Source: Methanobrevibacter millerae (GTDB lineage: Archaea > Methanobacteriota > Methanobacteria > Methanobacteriales > Methanobacteriaceae). Taken from it: a stretch of 64,000 bases of DNA. Shown here in pieces: positions 41,701 to 56,700 of this stretch. The notes beneath the pieces are model-generated. The model saw nothing but the letters and a program-made list of their open reading frames with translations. It made no database searches and was not told the origin of the DNA. Position numbers and translations under genes: made by a program. The first letter of the stretch is position 1; every line of letters begins with the position of its first letter. Where the stretch lies: assembly GCF_001477655.1 (NCBI RefSeq), contig NZ_CP011266.1, forward strand, positions 124,001-188,000, in the 5' to 3' direction.

Positions 41701-44700
41701 AGGTTGAAATTATTAACGGTAAAGGATATTTATCTGTATCAAATTTAACTATTGGTGCTTATAACATTGTTGCTGTTTATAGTGGTGACAATGACTTGCA
41801 AGGTTCAGTTGCAGTTAAAAAATTCTATGTAAATGGTCTTAAAAGTGATGTTATAATTACATTAAATGCATCTTCAATTAATGTTGGGGATGATTTATTA
41901 GTTACTGTAAATGTGGATGAAACATTAAATGATCCAATTTATTTATATATTGATGGAAATAAATACGGAGTTATTGTTGCTGAAGATGGTAAAGCAGTAT
42001 TCACAGTTTCCGGATTAAAATCAGGCAATCATGTTTTAAATGCTTCATACTTACAAAATGATGCATTCCAGGGTAATAGTAATTCTACTAATGTTTCTGT
42101 ATCTAAAATGGATGTTGATTATGATATTGAATTAGTAGCTGATAATCAAAGAAACATTATGTTTACTATAAATGTTCAAGATGATGTTTCCGGAACAATA
42201 AAAATCATAGGCGAATCTAGAAAATATACTTTGGCTATTGAAGATGGATTAGCTGAACTTATTATTCCATCATCTGGTGGTGTATTTGAATTTAATATTA
42301 CTTATGCGGGTGATGATAAATATAATCCATTTAACACTACAAGAACTATCGATACAACCAAAGTAAGTAATTATGATATGGGAATTGTAAATACTCCTGC
42401 TTCATATAACTTGCCGATTGATATAAATGTAACATTACCAACTATTTTTGATGGTAAAACTATTAAATTAACTTTTGAAGGTAAAACTTATACCCAAACT
42501 TTAAATAATGGTGTTGCTTCATTTAAAGATATTACAGTTAAATCAACTGGTAGTGCTCTCGCTGTTGCTGAATTTGAAGGTACTACTGAGTATTTTGGCA
42601 GGATTGTCAATAAAACAATTGAAATTAACCCTGCAGAATTTGATTTAGAAATTGTTACTCCTGAAATTATTTATGTTGGAGACAATATTGTTATAAATGT
42701 AACTGTTCCATCAGGTGTCAAAAAAGTAAATATTTCTGTAAATGGTAAAACAGAAGAAGTTGATGTAAGTAAAGGATATGTTATAAATGATATTGATGAA
42801 GGAGAGTATTATGTTACTGCTTCTTTCGCTGGAGATATATCCTATGCATATGAAGTTAATTCTACTTCATTTAATGTAATCAAAAAAGATACTATTGTTG
42901 ATATTAATATTGATGCTAAAAAACACGGTGAGAAAACAATAATCGAAATTACTTTGGATGAAAATATTTCTGGTTTACTTTTAGTTGATGTAGATGGTAA
43001 TCAATATCTTTATGCAAATTTAACAACTAACGTCGTTCGTATTGAAGATGCTGGTTTTGAATCTGGCTCACATGTTCTTCATGCAAAATATATTGGTGAT
43101 AGGAAATTTAATGCAAACTCCTCACAAGCTGAGTTCTTCATTGATAAAAACTACGATTATGATATAAATGTATCATTGAACGAACAAAGAATCATTAACG
43201 GATCTACTGTTCCTGTTATCGCAGGTTCTGATTTAGTATTTTCAGTTGATGTGCCTGGTGATGCTACTGGAAAATTAACAATTAAAATATCAAATGATAC
43301 CGATACGGTATTTATAAAAGAATTAACTCTTCCAACTAATTTGGCTATTACTACTATTCCTAATCCGGGCCTATATAAACTTGAAGTGATTTATTCTGGA
43401 AATGATGATTATAATAAATCATCAAGAGTATTTAATTTAAATGTAACTCCTTCCAACATCATATCTAAAGTTGATTTCAATACTACCCGTCCGATTTATT
43501 TAGTTAATGACTCATCTGTTTTAGGTGTAACTGGTAATATTGTAAATACTCCAATTAAAGTTTATATTGATGGTACTTATGTAAATGATGTTACTTTAGA
43601 TTCTACTGGAAATGGTACTATAATTTTACCTGGACTTAGTGCAGGAAAACACACTGTTTCTTTAACTTTTGAGGGTAATGATGAATACACAGTTTTAAAT
43701 GCTTTAACTACAATTGATGTTGAAAAACATGATTCAAGTGTAAAAGTAGATATTGAAAATGTGGATAAGATTCGTGTTGGAGATAATGTTTTAATTAACG
43801 TCGAAGCGTCAGGTAATGGAACTGTCACTTTAGTTGTTCTTGGTACTAATTATGCAAGGAATTATACTGTAAATCTTAAAAATGGAAAAGCACAAGTATT
43901 AACCTATAATGATATGTTGAATGGCAGATACTCTGTTGATGTGATTTATAGTGGTGATGATTATTATTCAGGCTCAACTAATGATACCTTTTTCTTTGTA
44001 AGAGCTAAGATGGCTTCTGAATTAGAATTTGATATTCCAACAATATTGGCTAATGAAAGTTCTGTTATTGGAATGGAAGCTAATTTCAATGAAGGTGAAT
44101 TAAAAGTTTATATTGATGGTAAACTTCAAGATCAAAAAGCTTTAATTGAAAATCATGTAGGAAATATTTATTTACCTGCTTTAAATGAAGGTATTCATAC
44201 TTTGATGGTTGTTTATGATGGTGATGATGAATTTAATAATGTAACTAAAGTATTTGATATCAATGTAAAATATCATGATTCTAATATTAAAGTTAGTGTC
44301 GATAAATCAAAAATATTTGTTGATGATGTTGCTATTATTAAAATTGAATTGCCTGAAGGTGCAACAGGTGTTGTTTTAATTACTGCAGGTAATGATAAAT
44401 ATCATTTAGAAGTCACTGATGTAATTTCTTATTATTCTATTCCTAATTTAGCTAATGGTACTTATGAAGTAAATGCTAAATATTTAGGTAATGGGGTATA
44501 TGCATCAAGTAATGATACAGTGATTATTGAAGTTTATAAAGTTAGTGATTATTTAATTGATGTTGTCAGTTCTCCTATTGTCAATGACTCATCTGATGTA
44601 ACTGTTACTTTACCTGAAGATGCAAAAGGTACTGTATCTATTCGTGTTAATAATAAAACATTCACAGGTAAATTGTTAGGCGGTCAGACTGTTATTAAAG

Positions 44701-47700
44701 TCACTGGTTTGTTAGATGGAGATAACAATTTCACTGTATATTATCCTGGTGATGATAAATACACTGATTCTGAATACAGTGGTGTTATTTCAGTTGATGG
44801 TACTCATATTGAAACTAGTTTAGTTGTTAGTGCTTCTGAAATTTATGTTGGTGATGATGGAGTTATTACTGTAACTTTACCTCGTGATGCTACTGGTGTT
44901 GTTTCAATTAATATTGGTGGTAAAAATTATGCTATTATTTTAAATAATGGTGTAGGTACTTTGTCTATTCCTAATTTGGCTTATGGTACTTATAATGTAA
45001 CTGCAACTTATAATGGTGATAGTAAGTATAGTGCTGTTTCAAACAAAACTGTATTTAAAGTTATCAAGAAGTTGCCTGTAATGGATATTGTTGCTGGTGA
45101 TGTTGATGCTGGTGCGAATAATAAGGTAACTGTTAGTGTGCCTGTTGATGCTACTGGTGCTATTATTATTAATGTAAATGGTACTGAGTATGTTGCTGAA
45201 ATTAAAAATGGTGTTGCAGAGTTTAATGTTGTTACTACTATTTCTGGTGTTTATAATGTTGTTGCAACTTATAATGGTGATGCTAAATACTTGAATAATA
45301 CATTTACTACTACTTTTGCTGCTGCAAAAGTCAACTCAACTATTGATGTTGTAATTCCTAATGCTGAAATCGGTAAAAATGTTACTATTACTGTAAACAC
45401 TCCTAGTGATGCTACTGGTACTGTAACTATTACAGTTAATGGTAAAGAGTTCACAACTTCAGTTAATAATGGTAAAGCTGTATTTAGTGTTCTTGTTGGA
45501 TTATTTGACGATTACACTGTTGATGTAAAATATTCTGGTGATGCTAAATATAATGAAGCTTCAACTGCTGGTGTTATTTCAACATTTAAGGCAAATACTA
45601 CTATTAGTGTAGTTGCTAATGATGTTTATGTTGGTGATAATGCTGTTGTTGATGTTACTTTGGCTAACGATGCTAGTGGATCTGTAACTATTTTCATTAA
45701 TGGTAAAAAGTATGTTGTTCCTGTTAATGATGGTGTTGTAAGTTTACCTGTATCTAAATTGAGTGAAGGCGATTATGAAGTTAATGTAATCTATTCTGGT
45801 GATGCTAAATATAATGGAATTGAAGGAGATACTACATTTAAAGTATCTAAACACGAAACTCCTATTGATGTTAATGTTTCTGATATTAGTGTGAATGATG
45901 CTGCTGTTATTGTTGTAAGTGTTCCTGATGATATTGCTGGTAGTTTAACAATTAATGTTGATGGTACTGACTATTCTAAAGAAATCAACAATGGTCAGGC
46001 TACTTTAACTATTAATGATTTGCCTGCTGGCGAACACACTGTGACAGTAACTTATGGTGGTAATGATAAGTATGTAATGAACACTACTAGTGCTGTATTT
46101 AATGTAGATAAGTTAGCATCTGAATTAAGTGTCATTGTTAATGATATTAATGTTGGCGCTAAGGCTGCTGTTACTGTAACTGTTCCTGCTGGCGCTACCG
46201 GTACTGTGACTGTTACTGTAAATGGTAAAAATTACACTGAAACTATTGATAATGATAAGGCTGAATTTACTATAGATGCTATTGATGTTTCAGGTAATTA
46301 TCCTGTTGTTGCTAGTTATTCTGGTGATGATAAATATGTGGGTAATTCTACAACTGTTGAATTTGCTGTAAGCAAATATGTATTGGCTCCTACTGTTTCA
46401 TCTACTGTGATTGGTGATGATAATAAAGCTAATATTACTGTCGGCAATCTTAGTGATGCTAGCGGTAATGTAATTATTAGTGTTGGTAGTGCTAATTACT
46501 CTGCTCCTATTGATGGCGCTAAGGCTGTTGTTGAAGTTTCAGGATTGGTTAATGAAGCTAATGATATTGTTATAAGTTATGCTGGTGATTCTAAATACGA
46601 ATCATTTGTTAATAATGCTCAAGTCACTCGTGATGGTAAAGTTAAATTAGCTCCAAGTATTATTGTTCTTGCTGATGAGGGTGTTGCTGATAAACCAATT
46701 AAAGTATTGGTAATTTTACCTGCTGATGCAACCGGTAAAGTAACTATTACTGTAAACGGTAAAGATTATGAAACCACTGACATTGCACATGGTATTGCTA
46801 CATTCAGTGATGTAATAATTCCTGTTTCCGGTGAATTTAGTGTGAATGCATCATACTCTGGTAATGATAAATACTTAACTGCTGCTAATTCAACTACTAC
46901 AAATATCGATAAAGTCAACTCCACTATACGTGTTGATGATATTGCTATTAAAGTAGGTGAAAATGCTGTTATTAAAGTTGTTTTACCTGCTGATGCAAAT
47001 GGTACTGTTACTATTACTGTTAACGGTAAAACTGAAACCATTGATGTTGTTGCTGGTGAACCTGTTGAATTAAGTGTTTCTGATTTAGAATCAGGTAATT
47101 ATGATGTTGATGTAACTTACTCAGGTAACGGAAAATATAATGCTAATTCTACAACTGCGACTATTACTGTTGATAAGAATGCATTAGACATTAAAGTTGA
47201 TGTTAGTAATATTGATGCTGGTGAAAAAGCAAGTATTAGTGTAACTGTTCCTTCTGATGTTACTGGTACTGTTGTTGTTAGTGTAAATGGTAAGAATTAT
47301 AAACTAACTCCATCTAATGGTGTTGCTAGTGTTAAAGTTGCTAATTTAGGTGCTGGTGAATATACCGTTGTTGCTAGTTATGCTGGTGATGATAAATATG
47401 CTGCTGGATCTGATAATGCTTCATTTAAAGTAAATGGATTGAATACAGAATTGGATATTTCTGTTGATGGTGATGTTGTTGCTCGTGGTGATGTTGTAAT
47501 TACTGTTGGTGTCGATAAAACTGATGCTACTGGTACTATTACTATTAAATTTAATGGTGCTGAATTAACTTCTGATATTGTTGATGGTAAAGCTGTATTT
47601 AACACTACTTTAGGAATTGCAGGTCAGCATGATTTAACTGCTATTTATAGTGGTGATGCTAAGTATAATTCTGTTGAAAAAACTCAAGTCATTGATGTTG

Positions 47701-50700
47701 CTAAATTAACTCCAACAATTACTGTTGATGCGGAAGATATCAAATATGGAGAAATGGCTGTTGTTGTAAATTTACCTGGTGATGTAACAGGTAGTGTAAA
47801 ATTAACTATTGGTAGTGAATTTGAAGACACTGCTAATGTTGTAGGTGGTAAAGCAACATTTGAAATTTTTGATTTACCAATCGGTTCAAAAGTACTTAAT
47901 ATTGCTTATAGTGGTGATGATTACTATGGTGAGTTAAATGATGATACTAATTCATTTGAAGTTACTCATGCTATGTTCACACCTACTATCAATGCTCATT
48001 TAAATGTTGATGGAACTAAATCTGATATGAAAATTTATGTTCCACATGATTTAACTGGTACCCTGGATGTTATCGTAGGTAATAAAGAATTTAATGGTTT
48101 AACTATTGATGAAGACGAGGGTACTGCTGTCATTCTTGCTAGTCAATTAGCTGGTGTGGAAGGTAATGAATTTACTATTAAGCATGCTGGTGATGCTAAA
48201 TATGAACCTGTTGAATATTCAGGTGTTATTACTGGTGAAGGCTCTAAATTGAATGCAACTATTAATATTGTTGCTGAAAATACTGTAATTGGTGAAAATG
48301 CTACTATTAGTGTAACTGTTCCATATGAGGCTACTGGTAGTGTAACAATTAAAGTAAACGGCAAAGAATACACTAAAGAAATCGTTAAAGGTAAAGTTGT
48401 ATTTAGTGTGCTTGCTGATGTTGCTGGTGAGGTTAATGTGGATGCTTCATATGATGGAGATTCATTCTTCTTAGAATCCAGTAACTCAACTACATTCAAT
48501 GTTGCTAAGTTAACTACTGCTGTTGATATTGATGCTAAAGACATTAAGGTCGGTGAAGATGCAGTTATTACTGTAACTGTAAATGATCAGGCTACCGGTA
48601 GTGTTACTATTACTGTTGGTGGTAAAGATTACACTGAAAATGTTGATAATGGTGTTGCTAAGTTCACTGTCTCCAATTTAACTGGTGGTGTTAAAGAAAT
48701 CACTGCTAAATATAATGGTGATAGTAAATATGGTGAAAACACAACCTCTATTTCAATTAATGTGACTCGTGAAACTGTTACTCCTGTTGTTGATGCTAAT
48801 TTAACTGATGATGGTAACAAATCTGAAATTGTTATTGACATGCCTGAAGATGCAACCGGAAATGTGACTGTTAATGTTGGAAACAAAACCTTTGAGGTTC
48901 CTATTGTTGATGGTAAAGTAATTATTCCTAAGGATAACTTGACTGATGCTGATGGTAATAATATTACTGTTATGTATCCTGGTGATGATAAGTATGGTCC
49001 TATGAATATTACTGGAAACATTACTGAAGATGGAACTAAATTAAACCCTACTATCAGTGTTGAAGCTGGCGATGTTGTTGCTGGTGAAAATGCTGTTATT
49101 ATCGTTAATGTTATGGATAACGCACAAGGTAGTGTAACTATTACTGTTGATAGTAAAAATTACACTAAGGATGTTGTGGATGGTAAAGCGGTATTTGATG
49201 ATATTGTTATTAATAAGTTTGGTGATTATGAAGTGATTGCTACATTTAATGGCGATTCCAGATATTATGCTGCTACTAATAAGACTACTTTCCATGTAAA
49301 CAAAACAAATGCGGATATTAAAATTGATGTTAAAATTAAAGTCAATGTTAATACTGGTTCTGGTGTATTAGGTGATAATAACCTCAATACACCTTTATCT
49401 TTTTCAGCAGTTCCTAAATTAAATGCTGTTAGACCGTTATCTGTTCCGGTATTAAATGCGGTTGCTGAAGATGGTGATGTTGATGTTGCTGGAAATGATG
49501 GTGTTGTTGCTGCTCCTGTAAATGCGGCTCCGGCGGATGAAGTTTTAAAAGCTCCGGTTAATATTGATGATATCGTTGATAATCATGAGATTACTCTTGG
49601 CGATAATGTTACTGTTAGTGTGACTTTGCCTGATGATGCTACTGGTAGTTTAACCATTAGTGTTGACGGTAATAATGTATATGAAAATACTAGTGTTGCT
49701 GGCGGTGAAATCGCTTATACTATTGATGATTTAACATTAGGTGAACATACTATTGTTGTATACTACTCTGGTGATGATAAATATAATGAAAACACCACTA
49801 GTGTTATTGTAACTGTCAAAAAGAAAACTGTTGAGATTGGTGTTAGTGTTGAAAAATCTGTTGTCAATTCAAATGAAACACAAAAAATTACTGTAACTTT
49901 ACCTGAAAATACTAAAGGTACTTTGACTGTAACTGTTGGTGATGATATATTTATAAGAAATATTGATGGCGAACGCTTTGTTACCTTTGAGGAAGGCGGT
50001 TTGGATGCAGGTAATTATAATGTTACTGTTGAGTATGAATTAGATGATGATACTTATGAAATTGCAACCGCTAATGCTTCTTATGAGGTAATTTGTGTTG
50101 ATCCTAAATTGGATGTTTCAATTACTGAGAATTTAAAAGTTGATGATACTATTGTTATTACTGTTACTTTGCCTAAGGATGCTTCTGGTGAAGTTCATCT
50201 TTGGTTAACATATCCTAATGGAACTGTTGAAAAAGATGGTAAAGATGTTGTCAATGGTAAGGTCACTTTTGAGTATCCTGCTAGTCAGGCTGGTGATTAT
50301 AAAATTGAAATTCAATATGATGGTGATGCTAAGTATAATAAGGCTACATTTGAAGACTCTGTTAATGTTGCTAAATTGAATACTACCATTGGTGTCAGCG
50401 TTGATGAAGACAATGTTATTACTGTCAGTGTTTTAGATGATGTTACCGGTACAATTACTATTAATGTTGGTGGTAAAGATTATACTGAAACTATTGATGG
50501 TGGTAAGGCAGTATTTGATATTGGTGAGTTAGCTGCTAAAACTTATACTGTTGATGTGTCATATTCCGGTGATGATAGATATAATGTTAATTCAACTAGT
50601 GCTGAAATCACTATTCTTAAGTTAAATACAACTATTGAGGCTAGTGATGCTTCAGGTAAAGTTGATGAAAAAATCATTGTAAAAGTAACCTTGAATAAGG

Positions 50701-53700
50701 ATACTGTTGGTGTTGTCACTATTACTGTTGATGGAACTTCATATGTTGGTACTATTTCTAATGGTGTGGCTGATGTTGAGATAACTGGTCTTGCTAACGG
50801 TACTTATGATGCTGATGTTGTATATGATGGCAGTGATAGATTTAATGGAAATTCAACTAAAATCACTGTTGAAGTATTTAAAGTTGAGTCTTCTTTAACT
50901 ATAACTGCATCAGACAATATTGTTGCTGGAAATAATGTTACTATTACAGTAACTGCACCTAAAGACGCTACTGGAGATATTACTATTACTGTTGACGGTA
51001 AAGATTATACTAACGCTACTAATAATGGTGTTGCAGTATTCAGTGTTCCTGTTACTAAATCAGGTCCGTTAACAGTTAAGGCTTCTTATAGTGGTGATGA
51101 TAAGTATATCAAATCTGATAAAACAGAAACTTTCACTGCAAGCAAAATGAATTCTACTATTGAAGCAACTGACGCTAAAATCAATGTTGGTGAAGATGTT
51201 GTAATTACTGTAACTTTACCAGAGGATGCTACCGGTACTGTGACTGTTAATGTTAATGGTCAGGATTATTCAACTACAACTATTGAAAAGGGTGTTGCTA
51301 AAGTAACTATTCCTAATTTGGATGCAGATGAATATGTTGCTGCTGTAAGTTATTCCGGTGATGATAAATATAATGGTAATTCTACTGCTGTTAGTATTGT
51401 TGTTGAAAAACTTAATGCGACTTTAAATATCTTGCCTAAAGATATTACTGTTGGTCAAAAAGAATCAATTACTGTTAGTGTTCCTGTTGATGCTACCGGT
51501 AAGATTACTGTAACTGTTGATGGTAAAAATTATATTCTTACCCCTGTTAATGGTAAGGCTACTGTCAATATTCGTGATTTGGCTGCTGGTGAATATGATG
51601 TAAGTGCTGTTTTCGCTGGTGATGATAACTATGCTTCAGTATCTAATGTCTCTTCATTTAAAGTATCCAAATTGGATAATCCAATAAGCATTGATGTTGG
51701 TGATATTAAGGCTGGTGAAGATGCTGTTATTACTGTAAGTGTTGACAGTGGTGCTACCGGCAATATTACTATTTCCGTAGATGGTAAGGAATATACTAAT
51801 GTCACTGAATATGGTGTTGCAACATTTACTGTTTCCGGTTTAGGCAATGGATCATATGTTGTTGATGCAAAATATCTTGAGGATGACAAATACTTAGGAA
51901 ATTCAACTCAAAAGTCATTTGCTTGTGAAAAACAGAATATTGTTCCTAATGTCACTGCTAAGTTGGATGATGAGGGTAATAAGTCTGAGATTGAGATTCA
52001 GATGCCTGAGGGTGCTACTGGTAATGTGACTGTTACTGTGGGTAATAAGACTTTTGATGTTCCTATTGGTCCTGATGGTAAGGTTGTTATTCCTAAGGAT
52101 AATTTGACTGATGCTGATGGTAATAACTTTACTGTTTCATATCCTGGTGATGACAATTATGCTCCGTTCAATATTACAGGTGATATAACTAAAGATGGTG
52201 CTAAAATTAACGCTACTTTAGTTGTAAGTGCTGAAGACAGTGTTGTTGGTGAAACTACTAATATTACTGTAACTTTACCTGAAGATGCAACCGGTGAGGT
52301 TGAAGTATTTGTCAATGATGATAGTATTGGTAAAAAGGATTTAGTTGGTGGTAAAGCAGTATTTACTACAGATAAATTGGATAAAGCTGGTGATGCTAGT
52401 GTTAAAGCAGTTTATACTGGTAGTGATAAGTATGCTGTAGTTGAAAATACTACAAAATTCAATGTTGCTAAAGCAGCTTCAACTATTGATATGGATGCTG
52501 GTGATATTAAAGTTGGTAAAACCGCTACTATTACTGTAACTGTTCCTAAAGAAATTGGAGAAGTTACTCTTAATGTTAATGGAACTGACTATACTAACAC
52601 TACTGAAAATGGTGTTGCTGTATTTAATGTTGATGGATTAAAAGCAGGTAATTATACTGTTGTTGTTTCACATGTTGAAAGTGCCAATTATCTTGCTAAC
52701 AGTAATTCCACAGTATTCAATGTTTTAAAACTGGATGTTCCTGCAAATGTCACTGCTGAGTTGGATAATGATGGTAATAAGTCTGAGATTGAGATTCAGA
52801 TGCCTGAGGGTGCTACTGGTAATGTGACTGTTACTGTGGGTAATAAGACTTTTGAGGTTCCTATTGGTCCTGATGGTAAGGTTGTTATTCCTAAGGATAA
52901 TTTGACTGATGCTGATGGTAATAACTTTACTGTTTCATATCCTGGTGATGACAATTATGCTCCGTTCAATATTACAGGTGATATAACTAAAGATGGTGCT
53001 AAAATTAACGCTACTTTAATTGTCAGTGCTGAAGACGGTGTTGCTGGTGATAAGACTACTGTTACTGTTAAATTGCCTAGTGATGTTAAAGGAACTGTTA
53101 AAATAGTTGTTAATAATAAGGAATATGCTCCTACTAGTATTAATGATGGTATTGCTGTATTTGATGATGTTTCAATTGATACTATTGGCGATGTTGAAGT
53201 TAAGGCTAGTTTCACAGGTGATGATAAATATTATGGTGTTGAAAATTCAACCACTTTCTTGGCTGTTGGAAAAGATACTCCAATTACTGCAGAATCCACT
53301 TCTCCTGTTTATTTGGGTCAAGAAATAACTATTATTGCTGAATTGCCTGATAGTGCTGTGGGTAGTGTTGTTCTTAAGGATGAGGACGGAAATGTAATTG
53401 CTACAAATGATAGTGTTGGTGGTGAAGCTACTTTCAAATTTGAAGCTACTGTTGGTGGTGAACATACTTACACTGTTGAATATGCTGGAAGCAGTATTCA
53501 TCTTGCTAATTCAACCACTGTTGTTGTAACTGTTAATAAAAAACAATTAGATCCTATTAGTGCTGAAGCTTCACAAAATCCTATTAACTCAAATGAAAGT
53601 CAGATAATTACTGTTACTTTCCCTGAAGAAGTTAACGGTACTGTTACTGTTACTGTTGGAAATGATAGTTATATTGTAAATGTTGACAATGCAAATTCTG

Positions 53701-56700
53701 TTGATGTTACTTTAAATCCTTTAGATGCTGGAGACTACACTGCTAATGTTTTATTCGAAAGCGATAATTATGATGATGTAACTACTACGGTCGGTTTTAC
53801 TGTTGAGGCTATTGATCCTGAAATTTCAATCACTGCTCCTGACAGTGTTTCTGCTGGTGAAAATGCAACTATTGTTGTAAACTTACCTGAAGATGCTACT
53901 GGAAACGTTACTCTCAATGTAAATGGTACTGAATACAATGCTACTGTTGAAAATGGTAAAGCGGTATTCAGCGTTCCTGTTGGTGAAGCAGGTTTATATT
54001 ATGTAAATGCAACTTATCTTGGTGATGGTAAATATAATGCTGTTAAATCTCAAAGTGGCTTTGAGGCTGTAAGCAGTTATGTTGATGTCGTTGCTGAGAA
54101 TGTAACCATTAAAGTAGGCGAAGATGCCCTTGTTACTGTAACATTGCCTAAAGATGCTACAGGTGATGTCATTTTTGTCGTTAATGGTCAAAATTATATT
54201 AACAATACCATTGTTGATGGTGTTGCAACCTACAGCATTCCTAATTTGGCTTATGGAAACTACACTGTTGATATTACCTACTCCGGTGATAAAAAATATG
54301 CTTTGAACACTACTTCATGTGATATTGAAGTTGTTAAAAATGATGTTGCTTTTGATCCTACAACCAGTCCGATATTTGTAGGTGATGATGCAGTAATCAG
54401 TGTTGTTTTACCTGATGATGCTACTGGTACTGTTACTGTAACCATTGGTGATGACAATTACATCGGTCGTGTGACTGGCGGTATTACTAATGTTACTGTT
54501 CCTGGTTTAGCAAATAGAACTTATAATGCTGTTGTAGTATACTCTGGTGATGGTAAATACAATGCAAACACTTCTAGTGTTGATATTGCCGTTTCAAAAA
54601 TCAGTGACTATAATATGGTCATTGAAAATGAGGATTCAATTGTTGCTGGTGAAAGTACTGAACTTACAATTACTTTGCCTGAAGATGTTAATGGTGAAAT
54701 CACTGTTCGTGTAAACGGTAAAGAACAAAAAGTTAATGTTAAAGATGGTAAGGCTACTGTTGTTGTTGACAATGTTGTTAAAGGAGAAAATACTGTTGAG
54801 GTATCTTATCCTGGTGATGATAAATATAATCCATTAACTAACAGCAGCAAATTCAATGCTGATGCTGTTCCTGCTGACATTAGCTTGGCTAAAGATGTTA
54901 TTCCTGCTGGAGAAAACTTAGTTATTGAACTGCCTGATGATGCTACTGGTACTGTTACTGTATCTAGTGGTGGTCAGTCTATGACTGTTCCTGTTAAAGA
55001 TGGTAAGGCTGTTATTCCTACTAAAAATCTTCCTGCTGGTAAGTATCCTGTTGAAATCACTTATAATGGTGATGATAAGTATGCTGCTGTAAGCATTGAA
55101 GATACAGTTTACTTGCAAAGTGATAACTACTCCTTAAACGTTGTTGCTAATGATATTTTCATTGGTGAGGATGGAATTATTACTGTAAACTTGCCTAATG
55201 ATGCTTCTGGTATTGTATTTGTCACTGTTGACGGTGTTGAATATAATGCAAGTATCAACTATGGTGTTGCAAATGTTGTTGTTCCTGGTTTGGCATTAGG
55301 TGAACACTCTGTTAGTGTAAAATATCCTGGTGATAAAACTTACACTTCCAAATCTAATTCAACTACATTCAATGTTGTTAAATATGATCCTGAAATAAGT
55401 TTAGATAAAAATACAGTTAAAAAAGGTGAAAACTTAGTAATAACTTTACCTGATGATGCTACTGGTACTGTTACTGCTACTATTGGCGGTAAAACTATTA
55501 GTGCTCCTGTTAAAGATGGTAAGGCTATTATTTCAACTAAAGATGTTCCTGCTGGTGCTTATCCTGCTAAATTCACATACAGTGGAGATGGCAAATACAA
55601 TGCTCGTGATTTAAGTCAAAATGTTAAAGTTCAAACTGACGACTATTCAATTGTTGTTTCAGCTAAGGATATTAATGTTGGTGATAAGGCTACTGTTACT
55701 GTAACTTTGCCTGGTGATGCTACTGGTAGTGTTTCCATTGTTGTTGGTGGTAAAACTTACACTGCTCCAATTAATAATGGTAAGGCTACTTTGGATGTTT
55801 CAGGTTTAACTAAAGGAACTTACACTGTTAGTGTTACTTATGCAGGTAATGATAAATACTTGTCTAAATCCAACAGTACTAGTTTCAATGTTAAAGCATT
55901 AGATCCAAGTATTGCTGTTGCTGATGATAGTGTTAAACAGGGTGAAGATTTAGTTGTTGAGTTGCCTAAGGATGCTACTGGTACTGTGACTGCTACTATT
56001 GGTGGTAAGACTATTAGTGTTCCTGTGAAAGATGGTAAGGCTCTTATTCCTACTAAGGATATTGCTCCTGGTAAGTATCCTGCTAAGTTGTCTTACAGTG
56101 GTGATTCTAAGTATAATGCTAAGGATGTAACTGCTAATGTTAATGTTGAAGCTAAAACCATTGATGACTATTCAATTGTTGTTTCAGCTAAGGATATTAA
56201 TGCTGGTGAGAAAGCTACTATTACTGTAACTTTACCTGGTGATGCTACTGGTAGTGTTTCCATTGTTGTTGGTGGTAAAACTTACACTGCTCCAATTAAT
56301 AATGGTAAGGCTACTTTGGATGTTTCAGGATTAGCTAAGGGAACTTACACTGTTACAGCATCCTATCCTGGTAATGACAAATACTCTGCTAAATCAAACA
56401 CTACTAGCTTTAATGTTAAAGCATTAGACCCTAGTGTTAAAATTGCTGATGATACTGTTAAACAAGGTGGAAATTTAGTTGTTGAGTTGCCTAAGGATGC
56501 TACTGGTACTGTTACTGCTACTATTGGTGGTAAAACTTTCACTGCTCCTGTTAAAGATGGTAAGGCTGTAATTCCTATTAAAGGTGTTCCTGTCGGTACT
56601 TATGATGCTAAAGTCACCTACAGTGGTGATGACAAGTATGGTCCTAAAGAAGTTTCTGATAAGGTTACTGTTATGGATTTAAATATTGAAGTTCCTGATG

